The notes under the pieces: generated by a model
What the model saw: only the letters and a program-made list of their open reading frames with translations
Told to the model about the DNA's origin: nothing
Database searches by the model: none
Part shown: positions 8,944 to 20,629 of the stretch, piece by piece
How the letters are laid out: every line of letters begins with the position of its first letter
Position numbering within the stretch: position 1 is the first letter of the stretch
NCBI RefSeq assembly: GCF_036373705.1
Contig: NC_089851.1
Coordinates: 57,851,593-57,915,592 of the forward strand
Length of the DNA stretch: 64,000 nt
Direction of reading: 5' to 3'
Origin: Amia ocellicauda
Taxonomy: Eukaryota > Chordata > Actinopteri > Amiiformes > Amiidae
Position numbers and translations under genes: made by a program

Positions 8944-9461
8944 ACTTGGCCCCACTTTGTAGTCACCGAAGTGTTCGTTCGTTTGCTCTTGAAGGCTGGC
9001 TTCTGGGCTCCTCTGCACAAGGGAGGGCTATCGACCTCAGATACTGTTGGCTGTATAGCTGATGGGAAATCAGACTGTCATCTGTGTGTTTTGTTTTCTT
9101 TAAAGAAAATGTGTTTTTTACAAGTTCGTTGTTGTTGTTGTTGTTGTTGAGGAGGAGGAGGAGGACATGTAGTGTGTTGTTGAGGAGGAGGAGGACGAAA
9201 TGTGGTTTGCCGGCTTGTTATGGAGACCTTTGCTGAACGTGTACTCCTGAGCTGCACCAAAGGAGAGGCATTCTTTTCAGTTGTTTGCGGGCCTGCTGAA
9301 CCATGCTCTCAGTGCTGTCTCACTGGGGATACGGTTACCGTTCTGGAAAGACACTTCAGCGCTACAGTCCATGCTATCAGTCAGTGTGCGTAGGTCTCCC
9401 GGTCTGCCCCAAAGCAGTTACGCGCTTGCCCAGCAGAAACTGCGACACCCTCCGTTAACTT

Positions 9462-9533
9462 GGCTCGTTGGTCTAGGGGTATGATTCTCGCTGAGGGTGT
9501 GAGAGGCCCTGGGTTCAACTCCAGGACGAGCCC
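9462..9533 (+). tRNA. tRNA-Pro(AGG)-like copy 17, class B' (G33)
   Basis: Class B' with the CTGTTG trailer variant. Counterpart is copy 27. Confidence 0.58.
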
Positions 9534-10039
9534 ACTTGGCCCCACTTTGTAGTCACCGAAGTGTTCGTTCGTTTGCTGTTGAAGGCTGGCTTCTGGGCTC
9601 CTCTGCACAAGGGAGGGCTATCGACCTCAGATACTGTTGGCTGTATAGCTGATGGGAAATCAGACTGTCATCTGTGTGTTTTGTTTTCTTTAAAGAAAAT
9701 GTGTATTTTACAAGTTCGTTGTTGTTGTTGAGGAGGAGGAGGACATGTAGTGTGTTGTTGAGGAGGAGGAGGACGAAATGTGGTTTGCCGGCTTGTTATG
9801 GAGACCTTTGCTGAACGTGTACTCCTGAGCTGCACCAAAGGAGAGGCATTCTTTTCAGTTGTTTGCGGGCCTGCTGAACCATGCTCTCAGTGCTGTCTCA
9901 CTGGGGATACGGTTACCGTTCTGGAAAGACACTTCAGCGCTACAGTCCATGCTATCAGTCAGTGTGCGTAGGTCTCCCGGTCTGCCCCAAAGCAGTTACG
10001 CGCTTGCCCAGCAGAAACTGCGACACCCTCCGTTAACTT

Positions 10040-10111
10040 GGCTCGTTGGTCTAGGGGTATGATTCTCGCTGAGGGTGTGAGAGGCCCTGGGTTCAACTCC
10101 AGGAAGAGCCC
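10040..10111 (+). tRNA. tRNA-Pro(AGG)-like copy 18, class B' (G33), acceptor mismatch
   Basis: Class B' with AAGAGCC in the 3' acceptor strand, breaking one acceptor pair. The same private change is in copy 28, 5,843 bp away. Confidence 0.55.
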
Positions 10112-10629
10112 ACTTGGCCCCACTTTGTAGTCACCGAAGTGTTCGTTCGTTTGCTCTTGAAGGCTGGCTTCTGGGCTCCTCTGCACAAGGGAGGGCTATC
10201 GACCTCAGATACTGTTGGCTGTATAGCTGATGGGAAATCAGACTGTCATCTGTGTGTTTTGTTTTCTTTAAAGAAAATGTGTTTTTTACAAGTTCGTTGT
10301 TGTTGTTGTTGTTGTTGAGGAGGAGGAGGAGGACATGTAGTGTGTTGTTGAGGAGGAGGAGGACGAAATGTGGTTTGCCAGCTTGTTATGGAGACCTTTG
10401 CTGAACGTGTACTCCTGAGCTGCACCAAAGGAGAGGCATTCTTTTCAGTTGTTTGCGGGCCTGCTGAACCATGCTCTCAGTGCTGTCTCACTGGGGATAC
10501 GGTTACCGTTCTGGAAAGACACTTCAGCGCTACAGTCCATGCTATCAGTCAGTGAGCGTAGGTCTCCCGGTCTGCCCCAAAGCAGTTACGCGCTTGCCCA
10601 GCAGAAACTGCGACACCCTCCGTTAACTT

Positions 10630-10701
10630 GGCTCGTTGGTCTAGGGGTATGATTCTCGCTTAGGGTGCGAGAGGTCCCGGGTTCAACTCCCGGACGAGCC
10701 C
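10630..10701 (+). tRNA. tRNA-Pro-AGG: tRNA-Pro(AGG) copy 19, class A (intact)
   Basis: Intact as copy 3. The downstream spacer has private marks (GACTGCCATC and five GAG repeats after four GTT, giving 581-bp spacing) shared with copies 29 and 47. Confidence 0.93.
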
Positions 10702-11210
10702 GCTTGGCCCCGCTTTGCATTCTCTGAAGCATTCGTTTGTTCTCTCTCGATGCTTGGCTTCTGGGCTCCTCTGCACCAGGGAGGTCTTTCAACCTCAGAT
10801 ACTGTTGGCTGTGTAGCTGATGGGAAATCAGACTGCCATCTGTGTGTTTTGTTTTCTTTAAAGAAAATGTGTATTTTACAAGTTCGTTGTTGTTGTTGAG
10901 GAGGAGGAGGAGGACATGTAGTGTGTTGTTGAGGAGGAGGAGGACGAAATGTGGTTTGCCGGCTTGTTATGGAGACCTTTGCTGAACGTGTACTCCTGAG
11001 CTGCACCAAAGGAGAGGCATTCTTTTCAGTTGTTTGCGGGCCTGCTGAACCATGCTCTCAGTGCTGTCTCACTGGGGATACGGTTACCGTTCTGGAAAGA
11101 CACTTCAGAGCTACAGTCCATGCTATCAGTCAGTGTGCGTAGGTCTCCCGGTCTGCCCCAAAGCAGTTACGCGCTTGCCCAGCAGAAACTGCGACACCCT
11201 CCGTTAACTT

Positions 11211-11282
11211 GGCTCGTTGGTCTAGGGGTATGATTCTTGCTGAGGGTGTGAGAGGCCCTGGGTTCAACTCCAGGACGAGCCC
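11211..11282 (+). tRNA. tRNA-Pro(AGG)-like copy 20, class B (G33)
   Basis: As copy 1. The 5' flank carries TTCAGAGCTAC (usual TTCAGCGCTAC), shared with copies 30 and 48. Confidence 0.6.
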
Positions 11283-11800
11283 ACTTGGCCCCACTTTGTA
11301 GTCACCGAAGTGTTCGTTCGTTTGCTCTTGAAGGCTGGCTTCTGGGCTCCTCTGCACAAGGGAGGGCTATCGACCTCAGATACTGTTGGCTGTATAGCTG
11401 ATGGGAAATCAGACTGTCATCTGTGTGTTTTGTTTTCTTTAAAGAAAATGTGTTTTTTACAAGTTCGTTGTTGTTGTTGTTGTTGTTGAGGAGGAGGAGG
11501 AGGACATGTAGTGTGTTGTTGAGGAGGAGGAGGACGAAATGTGGTTTGCCGGCTTGTTATGGAGACCTTTGCTGAACGTGTACTCCTGAGCTGCACCAAA
11601 GGAGAGGCATTCTTTTCAGTTGTTTGCGGGCCTGCTGAACCATGCTCTCAGTGCTGTCTCACTGGGGATACGGTTACCGTTCTGGAAAGACACTTCAGCG
11701 CTACAGTCCATGCTATCAGTCATTGTGCGTAGGTCTCCCGGTCTGCCCCAAAGCAGTTACGCGCTTGCCCAGCAGAAACTGCGACACCCTCCGTTAACTT

Positions 11801-11872
11801 GGCTCGTTGGTCTAGGGGTATGATTCTCGCTTAGGGTGCGAGAGGTCCCGGGTTCAACTCCCGGATGAGCCC
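11801..11872 (+). tRNA. tRNA-Pro-AGG: tRNA-Pro(AGG) copy 21, class A with acceptor G-U pair
   Basis: As copy 3 except ATGAGCC in the acceptor 3' strand, making one G-C pair a G-U wobble; probably tolerated. The 5' flank has CAGTCATTGTGCG. Both marks recur in copy 31. Confidence 0.87.
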
Positions 11873-12378
11873 GCTTGGCCCCACTTTGCATTCTCTGAAG
11901 CATTCGTTTGTTCTCTCTCGATGCTTGGCTTCTGGGCTCCTCTGCACCAGGGAGGTCTTTCAACCTCAGATACTGTTGGCTGTGTAGCTGATGGGAAATC
12001 AGACTGTCATCTGTGTGTTTTGTTTTCTTTAAAGAAAATGTGTATTTTACAAGTTCGTTGTTGTTGTTGAGGAGGAGGAGGACATGTAGTGTGTTGTTGA
12101 GGAGGAGGAGGACGAAATGTGGTTTGCCGGCTTGTTATGGAGACCTTTGCTGAACGTGTACTCCTGAGCTGCACCAAAGGAGAGGCATTCTTTTCAGTTG
12201 TTTGCGGGCCTGCTGAACCATGCTCTCAGTGCTGTCTCACTGGGGATACGGTTACCGTTCTGGAAAGACACTTCAGCGCTACAGTCCATGCTATCAGTCA
12301 GTGTGCGTAGGTCTCCCGGTCTGCCCCAAAGCAGTTACGCGCTTGCCCAGCAGAAACTGCGACACCCTCCGTTAACTT

Positions 12379-12450
12379 GGCTCGTTGGTCTAGGGGTATG
12401 ATTCTTGCTGAGGGTGTGAGAGGCCCTGTGTTCAACTCCAGGACAAGCCC
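12379..12450 (+). tRNA. tRNA-Pro(AGG)-like copy 22, class B (G33), extra damage
   Basis: Class B with two further changes: CCCTGTGTTC in the T stem, which also alters the first base of the B box, and ACAAGCC in the acceptor, giving a C-A mismatch. Recurs in copies 32 and 50. The most degenerate tRNA form in the array. Confidence 0.5.
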
Positions 12451-12968
12451 ACTTGGCCCCACTTTGTAGTCACCGAAGTGTTCGTTCGTTTGCTCTTGAA
12501 GGCTGGCTTCTGGGCTCCTCTGCACAAGGGAGGGCTATCGACCTTAGATACTGTTGGCTGTATAGCTGATGGGAAATCAGACTGTCATCTGTGTGTTTTG
12601 TTTTCTTTAAAGAAAATGTGTTTTTTACAAGTTCGTTGTTGTTGTTGTTGTTGTTGAGGAGGAGGAGGAGGACATGTAGTGTGTTGTTGAGGAGGAGGAG
12701 GACGAAATGTGGTTTGCCGGCTTGTTATGGAGACCTTTGCTGAACGTGTACTCCTGAGCTGCACCAAAGGAGAGGCATTCTTTTCAGTTGTTTGCGGGCC
12801 TGCTGAACCATGCTCTCAGTGCTGTCTCACTGGGGATACGGTTACCGTTCTGGAAAGACACTTCAGCGCTACAGTCCATGCTATCAGTCAGTGAGCGTAG
12901 GTCTCCCGGTCTGCCCCAAAGCAGTTACGCGCTTGCCCAGCAGAAACTGCGACACCCTCCGTTAACTT

Positions 12969-13040
12969 GGCTCGTTGGTCTAGGGGTATGATTCTCGCTT
13001 AGGGTGCGAGAGGTCCCGGGTTCAACTCCCGGACGAGCCC
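12969..13040 (+). tRNA. tRNA-Pro-AGG: tRNA-Pro(AGG) copy 23, class A (intact)
   Basis: Intact as copy 3. Counterpart is copy 33. Confidence 0.93.
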
Positions 13041-13546
13041 GCTTGGCCCCGCTTTGCATTCTCTGAAGCATTCGTTTGTTCTCTCTCGATGCTTGGCTTC
13101 TGGGCTCCTCTGCACCAGGGAGGTCTTTCAACCTCAGATACTGTTGGCTGTGTAGCTGATGGGAAATCAGACTGTCATCTGTGTGTTTTGTTTTCTTTAA
13201 AGAAAATGTGTATTTTACAAGTTCGTTGTTGTTGTTGAGGAGGAGGAGGACATGTAGTGTGTTGTTGAGGAGGAGGAGGACGAAATGTGGTTTGCCGGCT
13301 TGTTATGGAGACCTTTGCTGAACGTGTACTCCTGAGCTGCACCAAAGGAGAGGCATTCTTTTCAGTTGTTTGCGGGCCTGCTGAACCATGCTCTCAGTGC
13401 TGTCTCACTGGGGATACGGTTACCGTTCTGGAAAGACACTTCAGCGCTACAGTCCATGCTATCAGTCAGTGTGCGTAGGTCTCCCGGTCTGCCCCAAAGC
13501 AGTTACGCGCTTGCCCAGCAGAAACTGCGACACCCTCCGTTAACTT

Positions 13547-13618
13547 GGCTCGTTGGTCTAGGGGTATGATTCTTGCTGAGGGTGTGAGAGGCCCTGGGTT
13601 CAACTCCACGACGAGCCC
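13547..13618 (+). tRNA. tRNA-Pro(AGG)-like copy 24, class B (G33), T stem altered
   Basis: Class B with CCACG in place of CCAGG in the T stem and a trailer change (GTCACTGAAG). Both recur in copy 34. Confidence 0.53.
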
Positions 13619-14136
13619 ACTTGGCCCCACTTTGTAGTCACTGAAGTGTTCGTTCGTTTGCTCTTGAAGGCTGGCTTCTGGGCTCCTCTGCACAAGGGAG
13701 GGCTATCGACCTCAGATACTGTTGGCTGTATAGCTGATGGGAAATCAGACTGTCATCTGTGTGTTTTGTTTTCTTTAAAGAAAATGTGTTTTTTACAAGT
13801 TCGTTGTTGTTGTTGTTGTTGTTGAGGAGGAGGAGGAGGACATGTAGTGTGTTGTTGAGGAGGAGGAGGACGAAATGTGGTTTGCCGGCTTGTTATGGAG
13901 ACCTTTGCTGAACGTGTACTCCTGAGCTGCACCAAAGGAGAGGCATTCTTTTCAGTTGTTTGCGGGCCTGCTGAACCATGCTCTCAGTGCTGTCTCACTG
14001 GGGATACGGTTACCGTTCTGGAAAGACACTTCAGCGCTACAGTCCATGCTATCAGTCAGTGTGCGTAGGTCTCCCGGTCTGCCCCAAAGCAGTTACGCGC
14101 TTGCCCAGCAGAAACTGCGACACTCTCCGTTAACTT

Positions 14137-14208
14137 GGCTCGTTGGTCTAGGGGTATGATTCTCGCTGAGGGTGTGAGAGGCCCTGGGTTCAACTCCAGG
14201 ACGAGCCC
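14137..14208 (+). tRNA. tRNA-Pro(AGG)-like copy 25, class B' (G33)
   Basis: Class B' with the CTGTTG trailer. The flank CACTCTCCG just upstream recurs in copy 35. Last unit of block copy 1. Confidence 0.58.
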
Positions 14209-14714
14209 ACTTGGCCCCACTTTGTAGTCACCGAAGTGTTCGTTCGTTTGCTGTTGAAGGCTGGCTTCTGGGCTCCTCTGCACAAGGGAGGGCTATCGAC
14301 CTCAGATACTGTTGGCTGTATAGCTGATGGGAAATCAGACTGTCATCTGTGTGTTTTGTTTTCTTTAAAGAAAATGTGTATTTTCCAAGTTCGTTGTTGT
14401 TGTTGAGGAGGAGGAGGACATGTAGTGTGTTGTTGAGGAGGAGGAGGACGAAATGTGGTTTGCCGGCTTGTTATGGAGACCTTTGCTGAACGTGTACTCC
14501 TGAGCTGCACCAAAGGAGAGGCATTCTTTTCAGTTGTTTGCGGGCCTGCTGAACCATGCTCTCAGTGCTGTCTCACTGGGGATACGGTTACCGTTCTGGA
14601 AAGACACTTCAGCGCTACAGTCCATGCTATCAGTCAGTGTGCGTAGGTCTCCCGGTCTGCCCCAAAGCAGTTACGCGCTTGCCCAGCAGAAACTGCGACA
14701 CCCTCCGTTAACTT

Positions 14715-14786
14715 GGCTCGTTGGTCTAGGGGTATGATTCTCGCTGAGGGTGTGAGAGGCCCTGGGTTCAACTCCAGGACGAGCCC
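14715..14786 (+). tRNA. tRNA-Pro(AGG)-like copy 26, class B' (G33)
   Basis: First unit of block copy 2, matching copy 16. Confidence 0.58.
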
Positions 14787-15304
14787 ACTTGGCCCCACTT
14801 TGTAGTCACCGAAGTGTTCGTTCGTTTGCTCTTGAAGGCTGGCTTCTGGGCTCCTCTGCACAAGGGAGGGCTATCGACCTCAGATACTGTTGGCTGTATA
14901 GCTGATGGGAAATCAGACTGTCATCTGTGTGTTTTGTTTTCTTTAAAGAAAATGTGTTTTTTACAAGTTCGTTGTTGTTGTTGTTGTTGTTGAGGAGGAG
15001 GAGGAGGACATGTAGTGTGTTGTTGAGGAGGAGGAGGACGAAATGTGGTTTGCCGGCTTGTTATGGAGACCTTTGCTGAACGTGTACTCCTGAGCTGCAC
15101 CAAAGGAGAGGCATTCTTTTCAGTTGTTTGCGGGCCTGCTGAACCATGCTCTCAGTGCTGTCTCACTGGGGATACGGTTACCGTTCTGGAAAGACACTTC
15201 AGCGCTACAGTCCATGCTATCAGTCAGTGTGCGTAGGTCTCCCGGTCTGCCCCAAAGCAGTTACGCGCTTGCCCAGCAGAAACTGCGACACCCTCCGTTA
15301 ACTT

Positions 15305-15376
15305 GGCTCGTTGGTCTAGGGGTATGATTCTCGCTGAGGGTGTGAGAGGCCCTGGGTTCAACTCCAGGACGAGCCC
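15305..15376 (+). tRNA. tRNA-Pro(AGG)-like copy 27, class B' (G33)
   Basis: Matches copy 17, including the CTGTTG trailer. Confidence 0.58.
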
Positions 15377-15882
15377 ACTTGGCCCCACTTTGTAGTCACC
15401 GAAGTGTTCGTTCGTTTGCTGTTGAAGGCTGGCTTCTGGGCTCCTCTGCACAAGGGAGGGCTATCGACCTCAGATACTGTTGGCTGTATAGCTGATGGGA
15501 AATCAGACTGTCATCTGTGTGTTTTGTTTTCTTTAAAGAAAATGTGTATTTTACAAGTTCGTTGTTGTTGTTGAGGAGGAGGAGGACATGTAGTGTGTTG
15601 TTGAGGAGGAGGAGGACGAAATGTGGTTTGCCGGCTTGTTATGGAGACCTTTGCTGAACGTGTACTCCTGAGCTGCACCAAAGGAGAGGCATTCTTTTCA
15701 GTTGTTTGCGGGCCTGCTGAACCATGCTCTCAGTGCTGTCTCACTGGGGATACGGTTACCGTTCTGGAAAGACACTTCAGCGCTACAGTCCATGCTATCA
15801 GTCAGTGTGCGTAGGTCTCCCGGTCTGCCCCAAAGCAGTTACGCGCTTGCCCAGCAGAAACTGCGACACCCTCCGTTAACTT

Positions 15883-15954
15883 GGCTCGTTGGTCTAGGGG
15901 TATGATTCTCGCTGAGGGTGTGAGAGGCCCTGGGTTCAACTCCAGGAAGAGCCC
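15883..15954 (+). tRNA. tRNA-Pro(AGG)-like copy 28, class B' (G33), acceptor mismatch
   Basis: Matches copy 18, including AAGAGCC in the acceptor stem. Confidence 0.55.
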
Positions 15955-16472
15955 ACTTGGCCCCACTTTGTAGTCACCGAAGTGTTCGTTCGTTTGCTCT
16001 TGAAGGCTGGCTTCTGGGCTCCTCTGCACAAGGGAGGGCTATCGACCTCAGATACTGTTGGCTGTATAGCTGATGGGAAATCAGACTGTCATCTGTGTGT
16101 TTTGTTTTCTTTAAAGAAAATGTGTTTTTTACAAGTTCGTTGTTGTTGTTGTTGTTGTTGAGGAGGAGGAGGAGGACATGTAGTGTGTTGTTGAGGAGGA
16201 GGAGGACGAAATGTGGTTTGCCAGCTTGTTATGGAGACCTTTGCTGAACGTGTACTCCTGAGCTGCACCAAAGGAGAGGCATTCTTTTCAGTTGTTTGCG
16301 GGCCTGCTGAACCATGCTCTCAGTGCTGTCTCACTGGGGATACGGTTACCGTTCTGGAAAGACACTTCAGCGCTACAGTCCATGCTATCAGTCAGTGAGC
16401 GTAGGTCTCCCGGTCTGCCCCAAAGCAGTTACGCGCTTGCCCAGCAGAAACTGCGACACCCTCCGTTAACTT

Positions 16473-16544
16473 GGCTCGTTGGTCTAGGGGTATGATTCTC
16501 GCTTAGGGTGCGAGAGGTCCCGGGTTCAACTCCCGGACGAGCCC
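16473..16544 (+). tRNA. tRNA-Pro-AGG: tRNA-Pro(AGG) copy 29, class A (intact)
   Basis: Intact; matches copy 19 with its 581-bp downstream spacing. Confidence 0.93.
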
Positions 16545-17053
16545 GCTTGGCCCCGCTTTGCATTCTCTGAAGCATTCGTTTGTTCTCTCTCGATGCTTGG
16601 CTTCTGGGCTCCTCTGCACCAGGGAGGTCTTTCAACCTCAGATACTGTTGGCTGTGTAGCTGATGGGAAATCAGACTGCCATCTGTGTGTTTTGTTTTCT
16701 TTAAAGAAAATGTGTATTTTACAAGTTCGTTGTTGTTGTTGAGGAGGAGGAGGAGGACATGTAGTGTGTTGTTGAGGAGGAGGAGGACGAAATGTGGTTT
16801 GCCGGCTTGTTATGGAGACCTTTGCTGAACGTGTACTCCTGAGCTGCACCAAAGGAGAGGCATTCTTTTCAGTTGTTTGCGGGCCTGCTGAACCATGCTC
16901 TCAGTGCTGTCTCACTGGGGATACGGTTACCGTTCTGGAAAGACACTTCAGAGCTACAGTCCATGCTATCAGTCAGTGTGCGTAGGTCTCCCGGTCTGCC
17001 CCAAAGCAGTTACGCGCTTGCCCAGCAGAAACTGCGACACCCTCCGTTAACTT

Positions 17054-17125
17054 GGCTCGTTGGTCTAGGGGTATGATTCTTGCTGAGGGTGTGAGAGGCC
17101 CTGGGTTCAACTCCAGGACGAGCCC
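17054..17125 (+). tRNA. tRNA-Pro(AGG)-like copy 30, class B (G33)
   Basis: Matches copy 20. Confidence 0.6.
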
Positions 17126-17643
17126 ACTTGGCCCCACTTTGTAGTCACCGAAGTGTTCGTTCGTTTGCTCTTGAAGGCTGGCTTCTGGGCTCCTCTGCAC
17201 AAGGGAGGGCTATCGACCTCAGATACTGTTGGCTGTATAGCTGATGGGAAATCAGACTGTCATCTGTGTGTTTTGTTTTCTTTAAAGAAAATGTGTTTTT
17301 TACAAGTTCGTTGTTGTTGTTGTTGTTGTTGAGGAGGAGGAGGAGGACATGTAGTGTGTTGTTGAGGAGGAGGAGGACGAAATGTGGTTTGCCGGCTTGT
17401 TATGGAGACCTTTGCTGAACGTGTACTCCTGAGCTGCACCAAAGGAGAGGCATTCTTTTCAGTTGTTTGCGGGCCTGCTGAACCATGCTCTCAGTGCTGT
17501 CTCACTGGGGATACGGTTACCGTTCTGGAAAGACACTTCAGCGCTACAGTCCATGCTATCAGTCATTGTGCGTAGGTCTCCCGGTCTGCCCCAAAGCAGT
17601 TACGCGCTTGCCCAGCAGAAACTGCGACACCCTCCGTTAACTT

Positions 17644-17715
17644 GGCTCGTTGGTCTAGGGGTATGATTCTCGCTTAGGGTGCGAGAGGTCCCGGGTTCAA
17701 CTCCCGGATGAGCCC
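17644..17715 (+). tRNA. tRNA-Pro-AGG: tRNA-Pro(AGG) copy 31, class A with acceptor G-U pair
   Basis: Matches copy 21 (ATGAGCC in the acceptor strand). Confidence 0.87.
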
Positions 17716-18221
17716 GCTTGGCCCCACTTTGCATTCTCTGAAGCATTCGTTTGTTCTCTCTCGATGCTTGGCTTCTGGGCTCCTCTGCACCAGGGAGGTC
17801 TTTCAACCTCAGATACTGTTGGCTGTGTAGCTGATGGGAAATCAGACTGTCATCTGTGTGTTTTGTTTTCTTTAAAGAAAATGTGTATTTTACAAGTTCG
17901 TTGTTGTTGTTGAGGAGGAGGAGGACATGTAGTGTGTTGTTGAGGAGGAGGAGGACGAAATGTGGTTTGCCGGCTTGTTATGGAGACCTTTGCTGAACGT
18001 GTACTCCTGAGCTGCACCAAAGGAGAGGCATTCTTTTCAGTTGTTTGCGGGCCTGCTGAACCATGCTCTCAGTGCTGTCTCACTGGGGATACGGTTACCG
18101 TTCTGGAAAGACACTTCAGCGCTACAGTCCATGCTATCAGTCAGTGTGCGTAGGTCTCCCGGTCTGCCCCAAAGCAGTTACGCGCTTGCCCAGCAGAAAC
18201 TGCGACACCCTCCGTTAACTT

Positions 18222-18293
18222 GGCTCGTTGGTCTAGGGGTATGATTCTTGCTGAGGGTGTGAGAGGCCCTGTGTTCAACTCCAGGACAAGCCC
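18222..18293 (+). tRNA. tRNA-Pro(AGG)-like copy 32, class B (G33), extra damage
   Basis: Matches copy 22 (CCCTGTGTTC and ACAAGCC). Confidence 0.5.
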
Positions 18294-18811
18294 ACTTGGC
18301 CCCACTTTGTAGTCACCGAAGTGTTCGTTCGTTTGCTCTTGAAGGCTGGCTTCTGGGCTCCTCTGCACAAGGGAGGGCTATCGACCTTAGATACTGTTGG
18401 CTGTATAGCTGATGGGAAATCAGACTGTCATCTGTGTGTTTTGTTTTCTTTAAAGAAAATGTGTTTTTTACAAGTTCGTTGTTGTTGTTGTTGTTGTTGA
18501 GGAGGAGGAGGAGGACATGTAGTGTGTTGTTGAGGAGGAGGAGGACGAAATGTGGTTTGCCGGCTTGTTATGGAGACCTTTGCTGAACGTGTACTCCTGA
18601 GCTGCACCAAAGGAGAGGCATTCTTTTCAGTTGTTTGCGGGCCTGCTGAACCATGCTCTCAGTGCTGTCTCACTGGGGATACGGTTACCGTTCTGGAAAG
18701 ACACTTCAGCGCTACAGTCCATGCTATCAGTCAGTGAGCGTAGGTCTCCCGGTCTGCCCCAAAGCAGTTACGCGCTTGCCCAGCAGAAACTGCGACACCC
18801 TCCGTTAACTT

Positions 18812-18883
18812 GGCTCGTTGGTCTAGGGGTATGATTCTCGCTTAGGGTGCGAGAGGTCCCGGGTTCAACTCCCGGACGAGCCC
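18812..18883 (+). tRNA. tRNA-Pro-AGG: tRNA-Pro(AGG) copy 33, class A (intact)
   Basis: Intact; matches copy 23. Confidence 0.93.
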
Positions 18884-19389
18884 GCTTGGCCCCGCTTTGC
18901 ATTCTCTGAAGCATTCGTTTGTTCTCTCTCGATGCTTGGCTTCTGGGCTCCTCTGCACCAGGGAGGTCTTTCAACCTCAGATACTGTTGGCTGTGTAGCT
19001 GATGGGAAATCAGACTGTCATCTGTGTGTTTTGTTTTCTTTAAAGAAAATGTGTATTTTACAAGTTCGTTGTTGTTGTTGAGGAGGAGGAGGACATGTAG
19101 TGTGTTGTTGAGGAGGAGGAGGACGAAATGTGGTTTGCCGGCTTGTTATGGAGACCTTTGCTGAACGTGTACTCCTGAGCTGCACCAAAGGAGAGGCATT
19201 CTTTTCAGTTGTTTGCGGGCCTGCTGAACCATGCTCTCAGTGCTGTCTCACTGGGGATACGGTTACCGTTCTGGAAAGACACTTCAGCGCTACAGTCCAT
19301 GCTATCAGTCAGTGTGCGTAGGTCTCCCGGTCTGCCCCAAAGCAGTTACGCGCTTGCCCAGCAGAAACTGCGACACCCTCCGTTAACTT

Positions 19390-19461
19390 GGCTCGTTGGT
19401 CTAGGGGTATGATTCTTGCTGAGGGTGTGAGAGGCCCTGGGTTCAACTCCACGACGAGCCC
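19390..19461 (+). tRNA. tRNA-Pro(AGG)-like copy 34, class B (G33), T stem altered
   Basis: Matches copy 24 (CCACG). Confidence 0.53.
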
Positions 19462-19979
19462 ACTTGGCCCCACTTTGTAGTCACTGAAGTGTTCGTTCGT
19501 TTGCTCTTGAAGGCTGGCTTCTGGGCTCCTCTGCACAAGGGAGGGCTATCGACCTCAGATACTGTTGGCTGTATAGCTGATGGGAAATCAGACTGTCATC
19601 TGTGTGTTTTGTTTTCTTTAAAGAAAATGTGTTTTTTACAAGTTCGTTGTTGTTGTTGTTGTTGTTGAGGAGGAGGAGGAGGACATGTAGTGTGTTGTTG
19701 AGGAGGAGGAGGACGAAATGTGGTTTGCCGGCTTGTTATGGAGACCTTTGCTGAACGTGTACTCCTGAGCTGCACCAAAGGAGAGGCATTCTTTTCAGTT
19801 GTTTGCGGGCCTGCTGAACCATGCTCTCAGTGCTGTCTCACTGGGGATACGGTTACCGTTCTGGAAAGACACTTCAGCGCTACAGTCCATGCTATCAGTC
19901 AGTGTGCGTAGGTCTCCCGGTCTGCCCCAAAGCAGTTACGCGCTTGCCCAGCAGAAACTGCGACACTCTCCGTTAACTT

Positions 19980-20051
19980 GGCTCGTTGGTCTAGGGGTAT
20001 GATTCTCGCTGAGGGTGTGAGAGGCCCTGGGTTCAACTCCAGGACGAGCCC
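19980..20051 (+). tRNA. tRNA-Pro(AGG)-like copy 35, class B' (G33)
   Basis: Matches copy 25. Last tRNA of block copy 2; the downstream spacer reads TTTTACAAG rather than TTTTCCAAG, marking the end of the duplicated register. Confidence 0.58.
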
Positions 20052-20557
20052 ACTTGGCCCCACTTTGTAGTCACCGAAGTGTTCGTTCGTTTGCTGTTGA
20101 AGGCTGGCTTCTGGGCTCCTCTGCACAAGGGAGGGCTATCGACCTCAGATACTGTTGGCTGTATAGCTGATGGGAAATCAGACTGTCATCTGTGTGTTTT
20201 GTTTTCTTTAAAGAAAATGTGTATTTTACAAGTTCGTTGTTGTTGTTGAGGAGGAGGAGGACATGTAGTGTGTTGTTGAGGAGGAGGAGGACGAAATGTG
20301 GTTTGCCGGCTTGTTATGGAGACCTTTGCTGAACGTGTACTCCTGAGCTGCACCAAAGGAGAGGCATTCTTTTCAGTTGTTTGCGGGCCTGCTGAACCAT
20401 GCTCTCAGTGCTGTCTCACTGGGGATACGGTTACCGTTCTGGAAAGACACTTCAGCGCTACAGTCCATGCTATCAGTCAGTGTGCGTAGGTCTCCCGGTC
20501 TGCCCCAAAGCAGTTACGCGCTTGCCCAGCAGAAACTGCGACACCCTGCGTTAACTT

Positions 20558-20629
20558 GGCTCGTTGGTCTAGGGGTATGATTCTCGCTGAGGGTGTGAGA
20601 GGCCCTGGGTTCAACTCCAGGACGAGCCC
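20558..20629 (+). tRNA. tRNA-Pro(AGG)-like copy 36, class B' (G33)
   Basis: Class B'. The flank just upstream has the private change CCTGCGTTAAC. Confidence 0.58.

Larger units (their letters stand above)
8542..14384 (+). repeat. ten-unit block, copy 1 (5,843 bp)
   Basis: Holds tRNA copies 16-25. Its private variants (AAGAGCC in 18, 581-bp spacing after 19, TTCAGAGCTAC before 20, ATGAGCC in 21, CCCTGTGTTC in 22, CCACG in 24, CACTCTCCG before 25) all recur exactly 5,843 bp later. The left edge lies between about 8,477 and 8,542: both copies share TTTTCCAAG there, but further left the flanking units differ in class. Confidence 0.88.
14385..20227 (+). repeat. ten-unit block, copy 2 (5,843 bp)
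   Basis: Direct tandem duplicate of the preceding block, holding tRNA copies 26-35. The two look nearly identical by eye at every marker checked. At the right edge the sequence reads TTTTACAAG where the start of the block reads TTTTCCAAG, so the register ends about 20,228. Confidence 0.88.

Noticed and set aside
10683-11009. 108-codon minus-strand frame rich in proline and glutamine, repeated at 16,526-16,852 and 27,044-27,370
   Set aside because: It is made by reading the GTT/GAG microsatellite and tRNA trailer antisense, exists only where triplet numbers happen to join two frames, and copies only as part of the repeated block. No protein family is recognisable.
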